NCBI GenBank assembly: GCA_026419785.1 | Contig: JAODTK010000333.1 | Span: 124,001 to 188,000, forward strand | Direction: 5' to 3' | Length of the DNA: 64,000 bases | Source of the DNA: Sclerodactyla briareus | Lineage: Eukaryota; Echinodermata; Holothuroidea; Dendrochirotida; Sclerodactylidae | Part shown: positions 1 to 11,240 of the stretch, piece after piece | How positions within the stretch are numbered: the stretch's first letter is position 1 | Layout: every line of letters begins with the position of its first letter | Translations under genes and position numbers: made by a program | The notes under the pieces: model-generated | What the model was told of the DNA's origin: nothing | Database searches by the model: none | The model's input: the letters and a program-made list of their open reading frames with translations, nothing else

Positions 1-352
1 ACTCCCTTGTTACAATTGCAGCCAATGATCAATTTAAAGAACCTCAAGGAAGTATATGCTTCCTAATTACATCCAAGGCCTCTAAACATGCAGCATTTTC
101 CTGACCGCTCAGTTACAATTGGAACGATGGCCAGAATTCATCGAAGAAGAATGATGAACGTCATCGAGATCGATTTTACAATTTCAGAGTAATCCTGCTG
201 ACGGGCATGCACACACATACACACAACAAAGTGAATCGCTGAGTCTCAGGCAAGAGGCCGCAAGACACCCGAAATACTTTGAAGAAAAAAAAAACATTTT
301 CAAAGCATGCAGATGACCAGACCCTTGTTGTCTTATCAGTAGATTGACAAAC

Positions 353-539
353 CTGTATCAATAGAGCATGCACTGTGCTAGCCAGCTCTTCTTTCAAAAC
401 ATCGTTCACCATTCGATGACGTTTGATCAGGGCCTGATTCTCAAAGAGGGGGGGTGACGATCACCACTTTGAAGTGACTCTCAGATCTTTGGGAACATTG
501 TGCATGAAGATCTCATTAATGACCATCGAGGTGTGTTGG
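353..539 (-). CDS. BOLA1: BOLA1 exon: core of BolA fold
   Basis: The acceptor is ttttcttgcag read on the minus strand just above 539; the donor is CAG|gtttgt at 353/352. To follow the protein one must allow an extra base near 'CTCGATGG', a missing base after 'CCCAAAG' (restoring G-S-E-S-H-F), and an indel in the C-run before F-E-N-Q-A-L. After that the frame stays open through RHRMVNDVLKEELASTVHALLIQ to the donor. No remaining coding exon is recognisable in positions 1-352, so the gene continues off the left edge. Confidence 0.88.
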
Positions 540-3500
540 CTGCAAGAAAAATAGAAAAATAATGTCAATATAACAAACAGGGCAACCCCCCCCCCATGTC
601 TCGCCTGGTTTGCACGATCAGTGTTTACTTCTATTAGTCACCATGCAGACAATTACAAGCAATCCATGTGTCGCTCTAAGATGGTCGGTATTAGCATTAA
701 CCAGAAACAGCCTACTAACAAGTGACCAAGATTCGAAAGGACTGATTATTGACTTTTTGTGGAAATGTGACTGAAATTGCCTAAATTATGCAAATTCAAA
801 GTTTCACGAAAATCTGGCAAACGTTGAAATACAGACATGAATTATGCAACTTAGACACGTTGAATGACCTCCAGTGACCCATGACACCCATGCAAAGACA
901 TTTTGGAACTCAAGGTAAACCATACCCACCAGGTTTCATGAAATTCCAAGCAACTTGAACATATCGCTTAATTAGCAAATTAGGTACATGAATAACCTCC
1001 ATTGACCCTGATTCTTCGTTAAATAATTTTTGGGACTGAAGGTAAGACCATAATCACAAAGTTTCATGAAAATCTGAAGAATTCCGCACAAATTATGCAA
1101 ATTAGACAACTTAATTACCATATTTTATGCTGAAAATCTAATCAGTTATCTACCTTATATCCTGCATCTATGTGCCAAACAAATCCCATTCTAACGACGG
1201 TTTTCCGTAATTTGATGAACGAGCCTAACAATTAAAAAGTAAAAAGGCTAAGTAATGCCTTACTTAATTTGTGACTTTTGTGCCCAAAATCCAATCAATT
1301 GTGTTCACCCAACCCCGAGGCTACCCTGAAAATTTGTCGCAATTGAACCTACCGTTCGAAAGATATCCTGCTAACGAGAAAGTGTGACATACACACACAC
1401 ACATACACACACGCCATAGTGACCACTAAAAGCTTACATTTTATTCTTTCAATACACATGAGCTAGCCACACTTACTATATAGAACTCCATTTTGGCAGC
1501 ATTCTTACATACGGCTCTATTAGAAGAAACATGACATGACATGACCTGTTTTTACCATGGATACCTGGAAGAAATTATGAAACAGCTATCTTGGCAGTGA
1601 ATAGAGAAACATCAGCTGCCAAAAATCAACTGAGATTTGATCAATAATGATTAACCAGACACAGCTCAAAAAATTAATCCTAGTAGGTATGCCAAAAGCT
1701 TTGTCCCCTGCTAGAGATGATAGAGATTTCGCGCTGCAATCACGATGGATTGTGAAACTTTCCCAGATAGAATCACACGGTCAGCTTCCATCGCTGTGTC
1801 AATGTTACCTATTGAATTTGTACAGGGGGGAGTCACATTTATTTGAATATTCACTGGTTCTGTTGCCAATTGTAATCCGATCATGGTGGACAAGAGTGAA
1901 ACAAGGTGATCGCCCCCCAGTGGTCTCACCTGGTCGCACGATCAGTGATTTCTTCTTTTAGTCTCCAGGCAAACAATTACAAGGGCATTCCATATGTTGC
2001 TTTAAGATTTCAATATTAGCATCTAACAGAAAAAAAGTCTACTTATGTACCCTGTACTCTCCCATTATAAACCAATAATTACTGAGTTAATAGTTCCCTT
2101 CAGATTACTGTATTGTCCATACAATGTAAACGGACCCTATGCCCCACCGTAACTCACAGTGGGTATTGGTCCTAAATCTAATTAAGTTCAATCCTAATTC
2201 ATCAAAGAGTAATGGCCCTTTAAGATATACATCTACTACTTCCAGTAACTCCCTAGGGAGTTTCACACCCACCCCTCTCACAGCTACTTGCAGCATCCCC
2301 TGTCTAGAGTGAATAAGCCCTCTAATTGGGCTCGGTCTCCTGCGGCGTACCTGACACCCTCAGGCTGGACATGGCCTGTGGACATGTAGGCCCTACTGTG
2401 TGACTGAAGCTATGACTATGTAAGTGATTAGGGGAATTCCACTGTAACCCAGCTGCTCATCAATTGTGCAAACCATGTCCTCTAAATTCTGTCAACAGGT
2501 ATGCCCATGAAGTTGATATGAATAAGAACAATGCATGAATCTCTGTCTGTTACAGATAGGAATACTAGTTAAGATGAATGAAAATACCATACCTGAGGGG
2601 TTGAAAGTTGAAATGGTAAAAATTCAATAGATATAGTTCTGCTATAATAATATTGTGCTGTGGCTTAACTATAAAAACCAGTCTTAATGGTAATAAGAGG
2701 GTAATAATATTAATAAAAAATGTATGGAGTTTTGTAGGGGCTATTTACTCATTTCAAAACTTCTCACAATTAGGATTCGGATAATTGAATGGCCTTTGGA
2801 TATGACAGTTTTATGAAATATTTTATATTCCCATCATAAATGAGCACCTTGTCTCGAACAATCAGCCATATCACATACAGTAGTTAGGGGGGGGAGGAGC
2901 TGTTGACAGGAAATGTTATTTATGGCATTATTGGTCCATAAGTGACCTTTAATGACCTTCAATGACATACGGTTTTATGAAAATGCTTACCTTATAATAT
3001 GCTGCATGTCCCCAACTTCCAGCCATATCACACACAGTCACTAGAGGCTGTTGCAGGAAATGTTACTATTTGGCAGTTCTTGGTCCATGAATGACCTTAA
3101 ATGACCTTTGATGACATGACGGTTTTTATGCAAAATGCTTGCCTCGATGGTGATGCACCCAAGCCCCAAAAGCCTTATTAATCAGATACACCACGCCCTA
3201 TCTATTGCCAAAAGTATCCAAATCGATCTTTGGCCCCTTGTAACTTTGAAGAACCAGGTGTAGATCGAAGCGGAGTTGGTTCGTCTATTTCCACAGAGCT
3301 CTATCACATATCTCAAAATTGACGGTTTTTATTTCTTTGGCCTGTAACTCCTGAAATTAAGCACATTTTCTTAAAACTTGACCTTTGACCTTTTGACCTT
3401 GTCTTTAGATGTTGTTTGATCCAATGAACCCCAAAATTACCATGACAAATCTCTACGAGCACCCTAAAGGCACTCATTCCAAGGGTTATGGCCATTTAAC

Positions 3501-5951
3501 AAAACCTCGAAAAATTGCGTAATTTATGGAAATTATTCACATTAAATGACCTTAATGACACTTACACTGTTGTTAAATATATTCAGGCATCCAAAGGTTA
3601 ACCATCTCCACCAAGTTTCATGAGGATTCACCAACTTTAAATATGCTAAATTCTGCAAATGGACTAGGTAAATGCGAAATTCTAATTAACATTAAATGAC
3701 CTGTGGTCCCTCTTTGTGTCCCTAATGTAAAATTCATTGGGACTACAGATGACATCTCCACCGAGTTTCGTCAAAATCCACGAACTCAAAATATTCGCAG
3801 AAATTATGCAAATTAGACTACTTAATTAGCATATATCATGCCAGGAATCTGATAGTTTTGTGTACTCTTCATAGTGTTTATACTCCGACGGCATCACCAA
3901 TGCATCTACCGATCAGGATGTATCTTGTACACAAGCTTCCGGGACAATTTTCATTAAATATTGCAAATTTATGCAAATGAGTATGGTCTTTCGGGCGAAA
4001 AGTGGATGCACATCGGCAACTCTTCACCGCGCACCTCCACAAAAAGGTCCAGCATGATGGCTTTCACGGTCCAGGAGATATCGAACCACACATACAGACA
4101 GACAGACAGACAGATGGACAGACAACCACACACAACTAAGTGACCACTATGTCTCTCCTTGAACAAAGTTCAGGCGAGACAAAAAGGAGGAGAGTAATGA
4201 GGGCAGGAAAGAGGCTGGCTAAAACCTGGGAAGTTGGGGGAAAACAGAGAAAATGCTCGGGAGGTCAGGAATGGTCCTCCACGCCTGCACGAAGTGGACA
4301 GGGAGCTGGCTGGCATTGTACATCTTCACTAGATGGAGTGGGTGTCTGATATCAAAAAGTGACCAGCATGGGGATGATACTTTCCACTATTTTACTGAAT
4401 AGGATGCCAAAAATGCAACTCTTCAAAGTGCTTCCTTGCCACAACCAGCTGATTGTTCATTGCTCCTGAAGCATACAAGTCTATCTTCCTCATGAAACCT
4501 CTCTCCATCGCATGGAGTACAAATAGATTGGACGCTGTCTCACTTTCTGTCATGACAAAACCATGTTACATATCCCAAGGTCACTAAACACAAACTAACC
4601 AATTGTGTGTCAATTAAATACTTCATTAATCACTTTACAAATACCTCAGTCAACACGGTGACAATAGTTCTAGTAGACAGCTCAGGTCTGTGGTACATAG
4701 TGTCTCCAAATTGACCGAGTATCTAGCCATTCCTAGTGAAGTGATACAGGCAAACGCAACCTATATTGGTTATAGGCTACTGTGAATAATGGACTAGAGT
4801 TAACAACCAAAAAAACACAACACAGACATGAGATACCGCTCATACCTAGTCTAGTTGCTCTGTAGACAGAACAGCGGGTCAATCAGGTCTACATTGAACC
4901 ACCACAATTTTTATGGCAATTTGTACGGAGCAAAAAAACAATTGCCAAGATTGTGACGATTAATATATGAACATATCAAGTACGGGATTGGCTAACGAGA
5001 GGGTGATCATGATCATTGTTTGAAGTCCAAGTCAAGTCGCTAGGTAGAGAGTATGATAGTTCAAGTGAAAATCACAAAGTCATTCGCCTCAGCCCATAAG
5101 TCAAGTCGAAGCAGTAGCAAGTCAATTAAACTTTTTGTACCATGAGGAAGAGCATTCAATTCTGATTTCCGAACAAATAATGTGTACTCTGAGTTTTGGA
5201 TGGACTGCATTCTCTTTGCCAGAATCATTATAGAAAACTAAGACTGTGGCATGTATCCAAAAGTGGGCGGCAGTAGGAAGCACCCCCCAACATAGAAATC
5301 GCTGGCATTGAGAGGGTTAAAACAGAGATCTCTTAAAGAAACCTCCCAGAGGGAGATATGTATGAAATGAATGTGAGGCACCATAGAGAGCTTGTTAATG
5401 TGGTCAAAATTAGAGATCCAGGCCAATTGGGGAAACAGGAGAAGGCAGTGACATAACAATGGTTGCATTTCAGTCAACTGTGATGGATAATTTTGCACAG
5501 CGACTCAAACACAAAATGATCCACATGATCAGTAATTAGCTGCGTTGTCAAGGATGTGATAAATTTGTATACAAACATCAGTTGCTGGCATGGCATGGCT
5601 AACGGATCAGTCTCCTGAGAGTGGACTGTTAGCTTTGATAGATGATGTGTTGTAATGGTGTCACATGGCTTGTCATCCTCCCACCACTCACCGCCCTTTA
5701 AGTGAGGGGGAATTACATTAGTATCCACCAACAGTCGTCTAGGACCCACCCGTAATGACAATCTATTAAAACATGAACCTGATAATTCTTCAGAATGATG
5801 TACAATACCTTCAGTGATTCGGTCAGTTTTGCCTTTATAGCAGCTTCCACTGGAGCTTGCATCATCATGGAGCTACTCCTCTCCCCCGGAGGAAATGTTT
5901 TCCAAGATGGCCGATGGGACGACTGCAAATAAAGATCTTCTGCATTGACCA
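353..5951 (-). CDS. BOLA1: BolA family protein, best match BOLA1 (partial, two exons)
   Basis: BolA proteins partner monothiol glutaredoxins; animal BOLA1 is mitochondrial and assists 4Fe-4S cluster maturation with GLRX5 (family knowledge). Two minus-strand exons are seen, 5809-5951 and 353-539, separated by a 5.27-kb repeat-filled intron. The first ends in PVEAAIKAKLTESLK, matching the conserved start of the BolA fold. The second encodes PTHL.VINE, then MHNVP, SHFKVVIV and LIKRHRMVNDVLKEEL, then STVHALLIQ, covering the rest of the fold including the RHRMVN helix. Both junctions are phase 0 with AG/GT sites. The HNVP/SHFKV block and RHR helix favour BOLA1 over BOLA2 or BOLA3. Three one-base indels break the second exon; with intact introns these look like assembly errors, not a processed pseudogene. 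The last exon (the usual A-x-T-P-x-x-W tail) and the 5' exon with the transit peptide were not found. Confidence 0.87.
598..1441 (+). mobile_element. HINE-like family A element, copy A1
   Basis: The 5' end reads gtctcgcctggtttgcacg. The body is TGACCT-rich with 'ccaggtttcatgaaattcc' and 'aattatgcaaattag' blocks, followed by a (CA)n tract at about 1388-1412 and 'agtgaccact'. Copies A3 and A4 share the block 'gtgttcaccyaacccc' through 'tcctgctaacgagaaagtg'. The usual terminal hairpin is missing here, so the 3' end is degraded or truncated. It has no coding capacity. The class assignment (Helentron-associated) is inferred from architecture only. Confidence 0.6.
1923..2060 (+). mobile_element. 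HINE-like family A, 5'-end fragment
   Basis: gtctcacctggtcgcacg followed by 'atcagtg' and 'caaacaattacaag' aligns with the start of copy A1 (598 onward), including the later 'tattagcat..aacagaaa' block. The similarity stops near 2060, so it is a truncated copy. From 2061 to about 2810 no gene or recognised repeat is seen. Confidence 0.55.
2820..3150. repeat. Two tandem copies of a ~170-bp repeat
   Basis: The blocks 'cagccatatcacayacagt', 'aggaaatgtta', 'ttggtccat' and 'tgaccttyaatgac' followed by 'gacggtttttatg' occur twice in the same order, about 170 bp apart. The first copy has a G-run insertion near 2887. It is probably part of the TGACCT-rich repeat complex that continues to 3540. Confidence 0.6.
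3540..4180 (+). mobile_element. HINE-like family A element, copy A2, with 3' hairpin
   Basis: The TGACCT/'tatgcaaattaga' body is followed by a CAGA/CA microsatellite (4096-4137), 'agtgaccactat', and an imperfect terminal hairpin at 4151-4180 (gtctctccttgaac / gttcaggcgagac). The right arm of the hairpin is the inverse complement of the family's 5' end, gtctcgcctg. This layout of 5' end, microsatellite and 3' hairpin resembles Helentron-type nonautonomous elements. The 5' half is missing. Confidence 0.6.
4185..5808. other. BOLA1 intron, no recognised feature
   Basis: This is intronic sequence of BOLA1. Open frames at 5238-5498 and 5474-5761 on the minus strand show no family motif and no paired splice sites that I can support. 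Nothing else is identified. Confidence 0.4.
5809..5951 (-). CDS. BOLA1: BOLA1 exon: start of BolA fold
   Basis: The exon is bounded by acceptor tttttactctag (alternative internal acceptor tttgcag at 5923) and donor AAG|gtattg. The open frame ends SSSMMMQAPVEAAIKAKLT then ESLK. The segment before MMMQ (VNAEDLYLQSSHRPSWK) has no known match and could be transit peptide or 5' leader; three consecutive ATG codons just before the conserved block could serve as starts if upstream sequence is untranslated. The frame is unbroken here. Confidence 0.82.
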
Positions 5952-6739
5952 CTAGAGTAAAAACAAGAACACAAAGTTGTGTAGTGATTCATTGCCCACT
6001 AGAGTAAAAAAAGAGGAATAGAAGAATACCTTCAAATTGAGATAACGTCTCATTTATCTGGACTCGTGAGTAAAGACTTTACTTGGGTATGACAACTTTC
6101 CATTGACCAAGTTGACAATCTGGAGGCAACCCTAATAATGGAGCTGGTGTCTAGGTCAGTTATATAATTTCAAATTCCTATAAACCACCCAAAATGCCCC
6201 TCAAATTAGAATTTGAATCCGGGTAATTACAATGAAGGCCTGAACAATAATGGACCACCACCAATAACCAATTATAGGATAAAATATACCATTAGGCCAG
6301 CCCAACAAGGAAAATTGACGCGCACGCAATGAGAAATGATATACAATATGTTGTGCATTCTTGCAGAAGTTGAAGCTAGTGTTTCATCTTGGTTTCGAGT
6401 CTGTGGAGTAGAAAAAGGCAAGTTTTAATCTTAATCTCAACTATGCAAGTGGAACAGCAAATTTAACATTACTTCTGGGAACAATTCCAAAACAGAGTGG
6501 AGAAAGAGTTATTTGCAGGCTTTATTCAGGTTTATGTAAATTGCTCATAGGGCTACACACATGTATGTGTGCAAACTTGGCATTTCATTCGACATATTTG
6601 TTACTGTTTTAGCTGATTTTCGCCACATGTTTGGCCGGTGAATGATGGTAAAAAAATTCAATCTGCAACCCTGTTGTGTAAGCCTGGCCCAGGTGTGGTC
6701 ACAATAAAAAGGCCAGACTAATTAAATCCCCGCCACACG

Positions 6740-7330
6740 TTGAAGTGTTCGGGGATATTATGGTATTATGGTGTCAGGAAGTAGCCGACGCCGCCACCGC
6801 GGAAACTTTAGGCGTTAGTGCAAACACTCTTTAACGCCTATCCGATTGATCTGAATTTAAACACATAGGTCGTCCCTAGTGAACTTGAAATAAGTTGAAA
6901 GAGGGTCCGTTGCATGTCTGATTGCCTTGCATTTTGCAGATTTCACAAAAAAAAATACAAAATCAGTCCGATTTACATGAAACTTGGTGGGTGGGGGACA
7001 ATAGTGATCCCAAAAACATGACAGTCATTTCAAATGTGGGTTTTTGGCAAAAATACAAGTAAGTTGATTTACACGGTAAGCGTCTGGGGGTGGGGACTGG
7101 GGACAAAAGTTTATTCTGAAGAACATGAGAGTGATTCGAAGGTCAGTGTTTGTTCTACTTTGTCGGATTTGAACGAAACTTGTTGAATGTGGACTACAGT
7201 TGGTCCTGAACAACAGGTAGGGCATTTCAAAGTCATCAGAGGTCAAATGGACATGATTTGAAAAGAGGCTCACAAGGCCATTTCTGCGAGGATATACACA
7301 TCAGCAGTTTAACCGCCTTGCACATGTCTA
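6740..7330 (+). mobile_element. Family C repeat, 5' part
   Basis: It begins near 'gttcggggatattatgg', then a GCC-rich patch ('gacgccgccaccgcgg') and 'gaaactttaggcgttag', matching the start of the larger copy at 16285. It continues with 'acttggtgggtggggg'-type repeat sequence and 'gaggtcaaatgg'. No coding capacity. Positions 5952-6739 hold nothing I can name. Confidence 0.5.
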
Positions 7331-7734
7331 GTTCCAGGATGAAGTAGGGAAGATGTTAGGAGTTTGTTTGTAAATGTCTGAGTGGATGATTTTTTCCCCA
7401 CAACTTCTTAGCCATTGGAGCAAGAGTGCGATAGGCCATTAGGGGAGCATGCCCCCTTCCCTCTCCGGAGAGATTGCCAATCATATAGGAGAGGCTGCAA
7501 GCAAGCCAAAAATATATGTAGCATAGAAGTGAAGACATTTTGGATTAAAACAAAATGAGAGTTCAGGAAAATTTAGGAGGAATGGAAAAAAGTCAGTCTC
7601 GAGGAACTATTAAGTCAGACACGCACCCCCTTTTTGGGAAACTCGGACCTCTCGGGGAAGATTTTGACAACAGCCTTTTGGTAAAAACAATGAGTACTGA
7701 ACCCTGCCGACAGACAGAGAAAAGATTATTTATA

Positions 7735-8000
7735 CATTATTCACATTCTAAACAGTATGCAAGGGAAAATTAACATCAAAGCGGAGGATTATGTCGAGTT
7801 CTTGGGAGAGAGCACTACCAGAGGGCACACAAAGAAATTAGACCCACACGAGTACGGATGGAAGTAAGCAGAACTCCTGTTATAAAAGAATATGAAGTCT
7901 TGGAATATCCTGCCACAGGAAGCCATCACAGCCCAGACACTTAAACAAATCAAGAACTGTATAGCAGATTGTGGATCCTTTCACGGGTCCGTTGAGACCT
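7735..8000 (+). pseudogene. Non-LTR retrotransposon RT C-terminal remnant (CR1/L2-like)
   Basis: In the plus strand one frame reads GKINIKAEDYVEFLGES then TTRGHTKKLD, followed after a frame break by WNILPQEAITAQTLKQIKN. This matches the C-terminal tail seen after the RT of CR1/L2-type elements ('TRGHSxKL ... WNxLPxxVVxAxTVNxFKxxL'). Stops and frameshifts show it is dead or mis-sequenced. The catalytic RT core is not visible upstream; 7331-7734 has no other recognisable feature. Confidence 0.7.
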
Positions 8001-9182
8001 CCTATCCCGACGAAGCCTTTCCTTCAATAGACTCGACTGAGCTAAGTTGAGGGGATGGCTGTCCAGGTAAAATCCAGGTGAATACCATAAAATCACCTAC
8101 ACAAAAGATCATTTATTTAATTCATTCTGGTTTTGATGGGAAAGCTTGGAAACAGGTCACTTTTTGCTACATGTAACATATGTACGCCAACTCCAGAAAT
8201 TGCAGATATATTATTAACAGATGTTATATTGAAAATAACTTTCACGTGTGCATTAAGCCACGTTGCCAATAGCCTACACAGGTGCTGCAGTCTATTTAGC
8301 AGTCTATATAGCGGAAGGGGACATCTTTCCTCTTAGACCTTGAGTATCAATCACGTTGCTGTGCCACTGCCCTCCCACTTGCTCTATTTAGCAGCATGCT
8401 CAAATCAATTTTAGGGTTGAAAGGAATAGGATTTAAATCGGAATTTTCCACCCCCAAATTTTATGTTGACGTAGCATAAACAAGAACTAAGAACAAAATA
8501 ACAGGATTTGGTTGGACCGGATACTTATCTCATTTGGTGTACTCCAGAGCGCCCCCGAAGGGCATTTGATGCAGGATAGTTAGTTTGCAGGAAAGACTAT
8601 ACATTGGCTCAACCAGGTGTCCACTGCCCTCTTGAATACATCTTCACTTACCAGTCCAGCATGTTTGGGGGCAAGGTTTGTGGGGACAATTCATTTATCT
8701 GGTTTGAAGATTTTGTGACACGTCACAATATCTGTAAAATCTCTCCTATGTTCAAGGGTATTCCATTCTAGGGAGGACATGATTTCACTAACACTATCGG
8801 TGCATGAGAAACGCCTGGTAACAAATGTACCAGCTCTGTTTTGGACCATTTCAGTTTCCTTTATTCCTTGACCGTGTAAGACCACACTTGGGATGCATAC
8901 AGTTGGGGGCGAACTATATGTTTGTAGGCGTTTGCTTAACTTGTTGGGGGGGGCAATGGTGAAAACTCCTGCGTAGGAAGTTCAAAGACTTAGTGGCTTT
9001 AGCAGCTATGGAGTTTAGATTATGTGTGGGGTCCATGACAATTTGGAGTCCAACTGACTCCAAGATAGGGGTGAGACGTTGACAGGGGCAAGGGGGTGGC
9101 CAGAGAGACTATATTCAAATTTATAGGGTCTTGTTTTGAGCGTGACCTGTGAGGACATGGCATTTTGTGGGGTTAAAAGACA

Positions 9183-10181
9183 GGTGACAGCCCGATGTTC
9201 ATAAGGGTTTTTATTCATTAGGTCCGTTTGTCATAAGGCCTTTTTATTTATAAGGCCTTTTTGTTCATAAGGCCCGTTATTCATAATGGCCGAAAAGGTT
9301 CTTTATTCATAAAAGTATATTCATATTCACAACAGAAGGTCCGATATTCATAATAGGAAAAAAGGTCCGTTATTCATAATAGGAAAAAAGGTCCGTTATT
9401 CATAATAGGAAAAAAGGTCCGTTATTCATAATAGGAAAAAAGGTCCGTTATTCATAATAGGAAAAAAGGTCCGTTATTCATAATAGGAAAAAAGGTCCGT
9501 TATTCATAATAGGAAAAAAGGTCCGTTATTCATAATAGGGAAAAGGGTCCGATATTCAAGAAGGAAAAATGGTCCGTTACTCATAATAGGAAAACACACC
9601 GGTCGTGGATCTGCCATGGGGATCGCAGCTGACAAAAAGGTGCAGTTTTAGGTTTGCATCCTTTCCGGACCTCGCATAGGTAGAATCATCTGTTTGGCAA
9701 GTATATTATTGAAAAGAAACACATTATGAATAACGGACCTTTTTTCGCGATTTTGAATAACGGACCTCTTTGCTATTATGAATAACGGACCCTTTCCACT
9801 ATTATGAATAACGGACCTTTTTTCGCGATTTTGAATAACGGACCCTCTTTTGCTATTATGAATAACGGTCCCCTTTCGCTTTTATGAATTACGGACCCTT
9901 TTCGCCATTGTGAATATCGACCCTTTTTCAACTATTATGAATATCGACCTTTGTGCTCTGTTATGAATAACAGACCCTTTTGATAATATGAAACCGTGCC
10001 CTTTTTGGTCATTATGCATTCGGACCTTATGACCAAGCCCCTTTTTCTATTATGAATATCGGACCTTTTTGTGTCATTATCGAATACGGACCCTTTTTCC
10101 GAATGTGCCGTATTGAATAAGGGCCTTATGAACAAGACGGCCTTATGAATAAAAAGGCTTAATGAACATTGGGCGGTCCCC
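9183..10181. mobile_element. 999-bp foldback element with long inverted repeats of tandem subunits
   Basis: The left arm (9183-9600) is made of 'ggtccgttattcata'-type units and the right arm (about 9716-10181) of their inverse complement ('tatgaataacggacc'), around a ~115-bp centre without repeats. The termini are inverted: GGTGACAGCCCGATG on the left against GGGGACCGCCCAATG from the right, 12 of 15 identical. It is flanked by an 8-bp direct repeat, aaaagaca (9175-9182) and gaaagaca (10182-10189). It sits inside an RT gene, and removing the element and one repeat joins the RT codons for GMSF and NPTKC. It has no coding capacity, so it must be mobilised in trans. Sea urchin TU elements have comparable architecture (from memory); hAT or Merlin relatives also make 8-bp duplications. 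Confidence 0.85.
9364..9545 (+). repeat. Seven near-identical 26-bp units in foldback left arm
   Basis: Units beginning ggtccgttattcataatagg and ending in an A-run start at 9364, 9390, 9416, 9442, 9468, 9494 and 9520. The seven are identical or nearly so, while flanking units in both arms have diverged. This implies recent local expansion or homogenisation. Confidence 0.9.
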
Positions 10182-10345
10182 GAAAGACATACCCCAGTCC
10201 GTGACAATTGTCGAGGGCTGGACACTTGAAGAGTCATCCTGGAATGCTAATTGGTCTTGAGGGGAGAGATCTATCTGTACAGGGGCAGGGCGTCATCGGC
10301 AAATAGCCAAACATTTGAAGAACACACTCACAAAAGAGGAAATAT

Positions 10346-11240
10346 CATGAATTTAATGGCTTGCTCCATGGCTGCAACACAAAGTTGCCCTACTGACGGA
10401 TTATGAAATGAGTTTCGCCGTTGCCTATGCAGTACCACAGCGATAGTAACGTTTTAGATAGGGCTCCACCTATATATAGTCAACGACACCTAAATTTCGC
10501 GCCCTGTCTAGACCTAGCCACACTAAGTTTCGTAGTCCTAAGCTGGTAGCCTAACTCCGAAAATCGGCAAATGGTTTTTCAGTCTTCGTGACTGTTTCCA
10601 TCGTTCTTCATTATCAATCGCATTTTTCAGTAAAATTGAGTATCTTCGTACCTGTTATATTAACTTCCCAGAAAAGTCTGATTTAGTGGCAGGTCCGACT
10701 CAGTTCCAACTGCGCAAATTGAGGGGGGTTCAAATACAATTACTGATTTTGGTATTCTTCACATAGTTTTTCTGAATTTTCCACCGGAATGGCCCGTTTA
10801 GTATCATTTAAGAGCGTGAGGAAGGTGATTCCAATGGTTGTATTAATCATTGGATCGGAGTCATACAAAGAAAATTATTTGGCAGTCAGAAGTGCTAGGT
10901 GCGCAAATTTGCAGTATGACCATGCTACACATGTATACAAGTGGGAGCCTTCCAAAACGGACGAGCGCCTGTGTGCATACACTGTAGTGGATATGGACCA
11001 GGTCCCACGATTTTCGCGGAACTAGCCTGACATAGTACTTACTGTGAATGTGTAAACAGGGTAAAGCTCCCAAGGATAAAACCTCTGTCATCGCACTGTC
11101 ACGACGAGACAACGAAGATGAAACATATCAGTGTGTGCCGGATAGTGTGGCGGTTGCAAGAATACTTCTTCTAAGAGAGAACTGACGTTTTCCCATTCAC
11201 AATCCCTATTTTTTCGGTCAACACACCAGGCCCTAGCTAT
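10346..11240. other. No recognised feature
   Basis: This is sequence between two RT remnants. Reading frames on both strands near 10789-11112 show no family motif. It may be decayed retrotransposon 3' or 5' sequence, but I cannot support that. Confidence 0.35.

Larger units (their letters stand above)
8690..10345 (-). pseudogene. Non-LTR retrotransposon RT remnant interrupted by foldback element
   Basis: Read on the minus strand, 10345-10190 gives FADDAL (RT catalytic box), then DQLAFQDD and DWGMSF. The match resumes at 9174 with NPTKCHVL, then the stretch including SLNFLRRSFHHCPP, and ends with MVQNRAGTFVTRRF and EWNTLEHRRDFTD. The order and spacing are those of a CR1/Jockey-type RT palm and thumb. 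Positions 9175-10189 between the two halves are a separate insertion plus its duplicated target. Several frameshifts and an in-frame stop after FKPDK are present. The RT fingers and endonuclease are not found upstream. Confidence 0.82.

Noticed and set aside
1-352. Searched for the last BOLA1 exon (A-x-T-P-x-x-W tail)
   Set aside because: No matching residues in any minus-strand frame; the exon must lie off-window.
9230-10180. Direct-repeat array considered as CRISPR
   Set aside because: The 26-bp units are contiguous without spacers and form inverted arms in a eukaryotic context; it is a foldback transposon.
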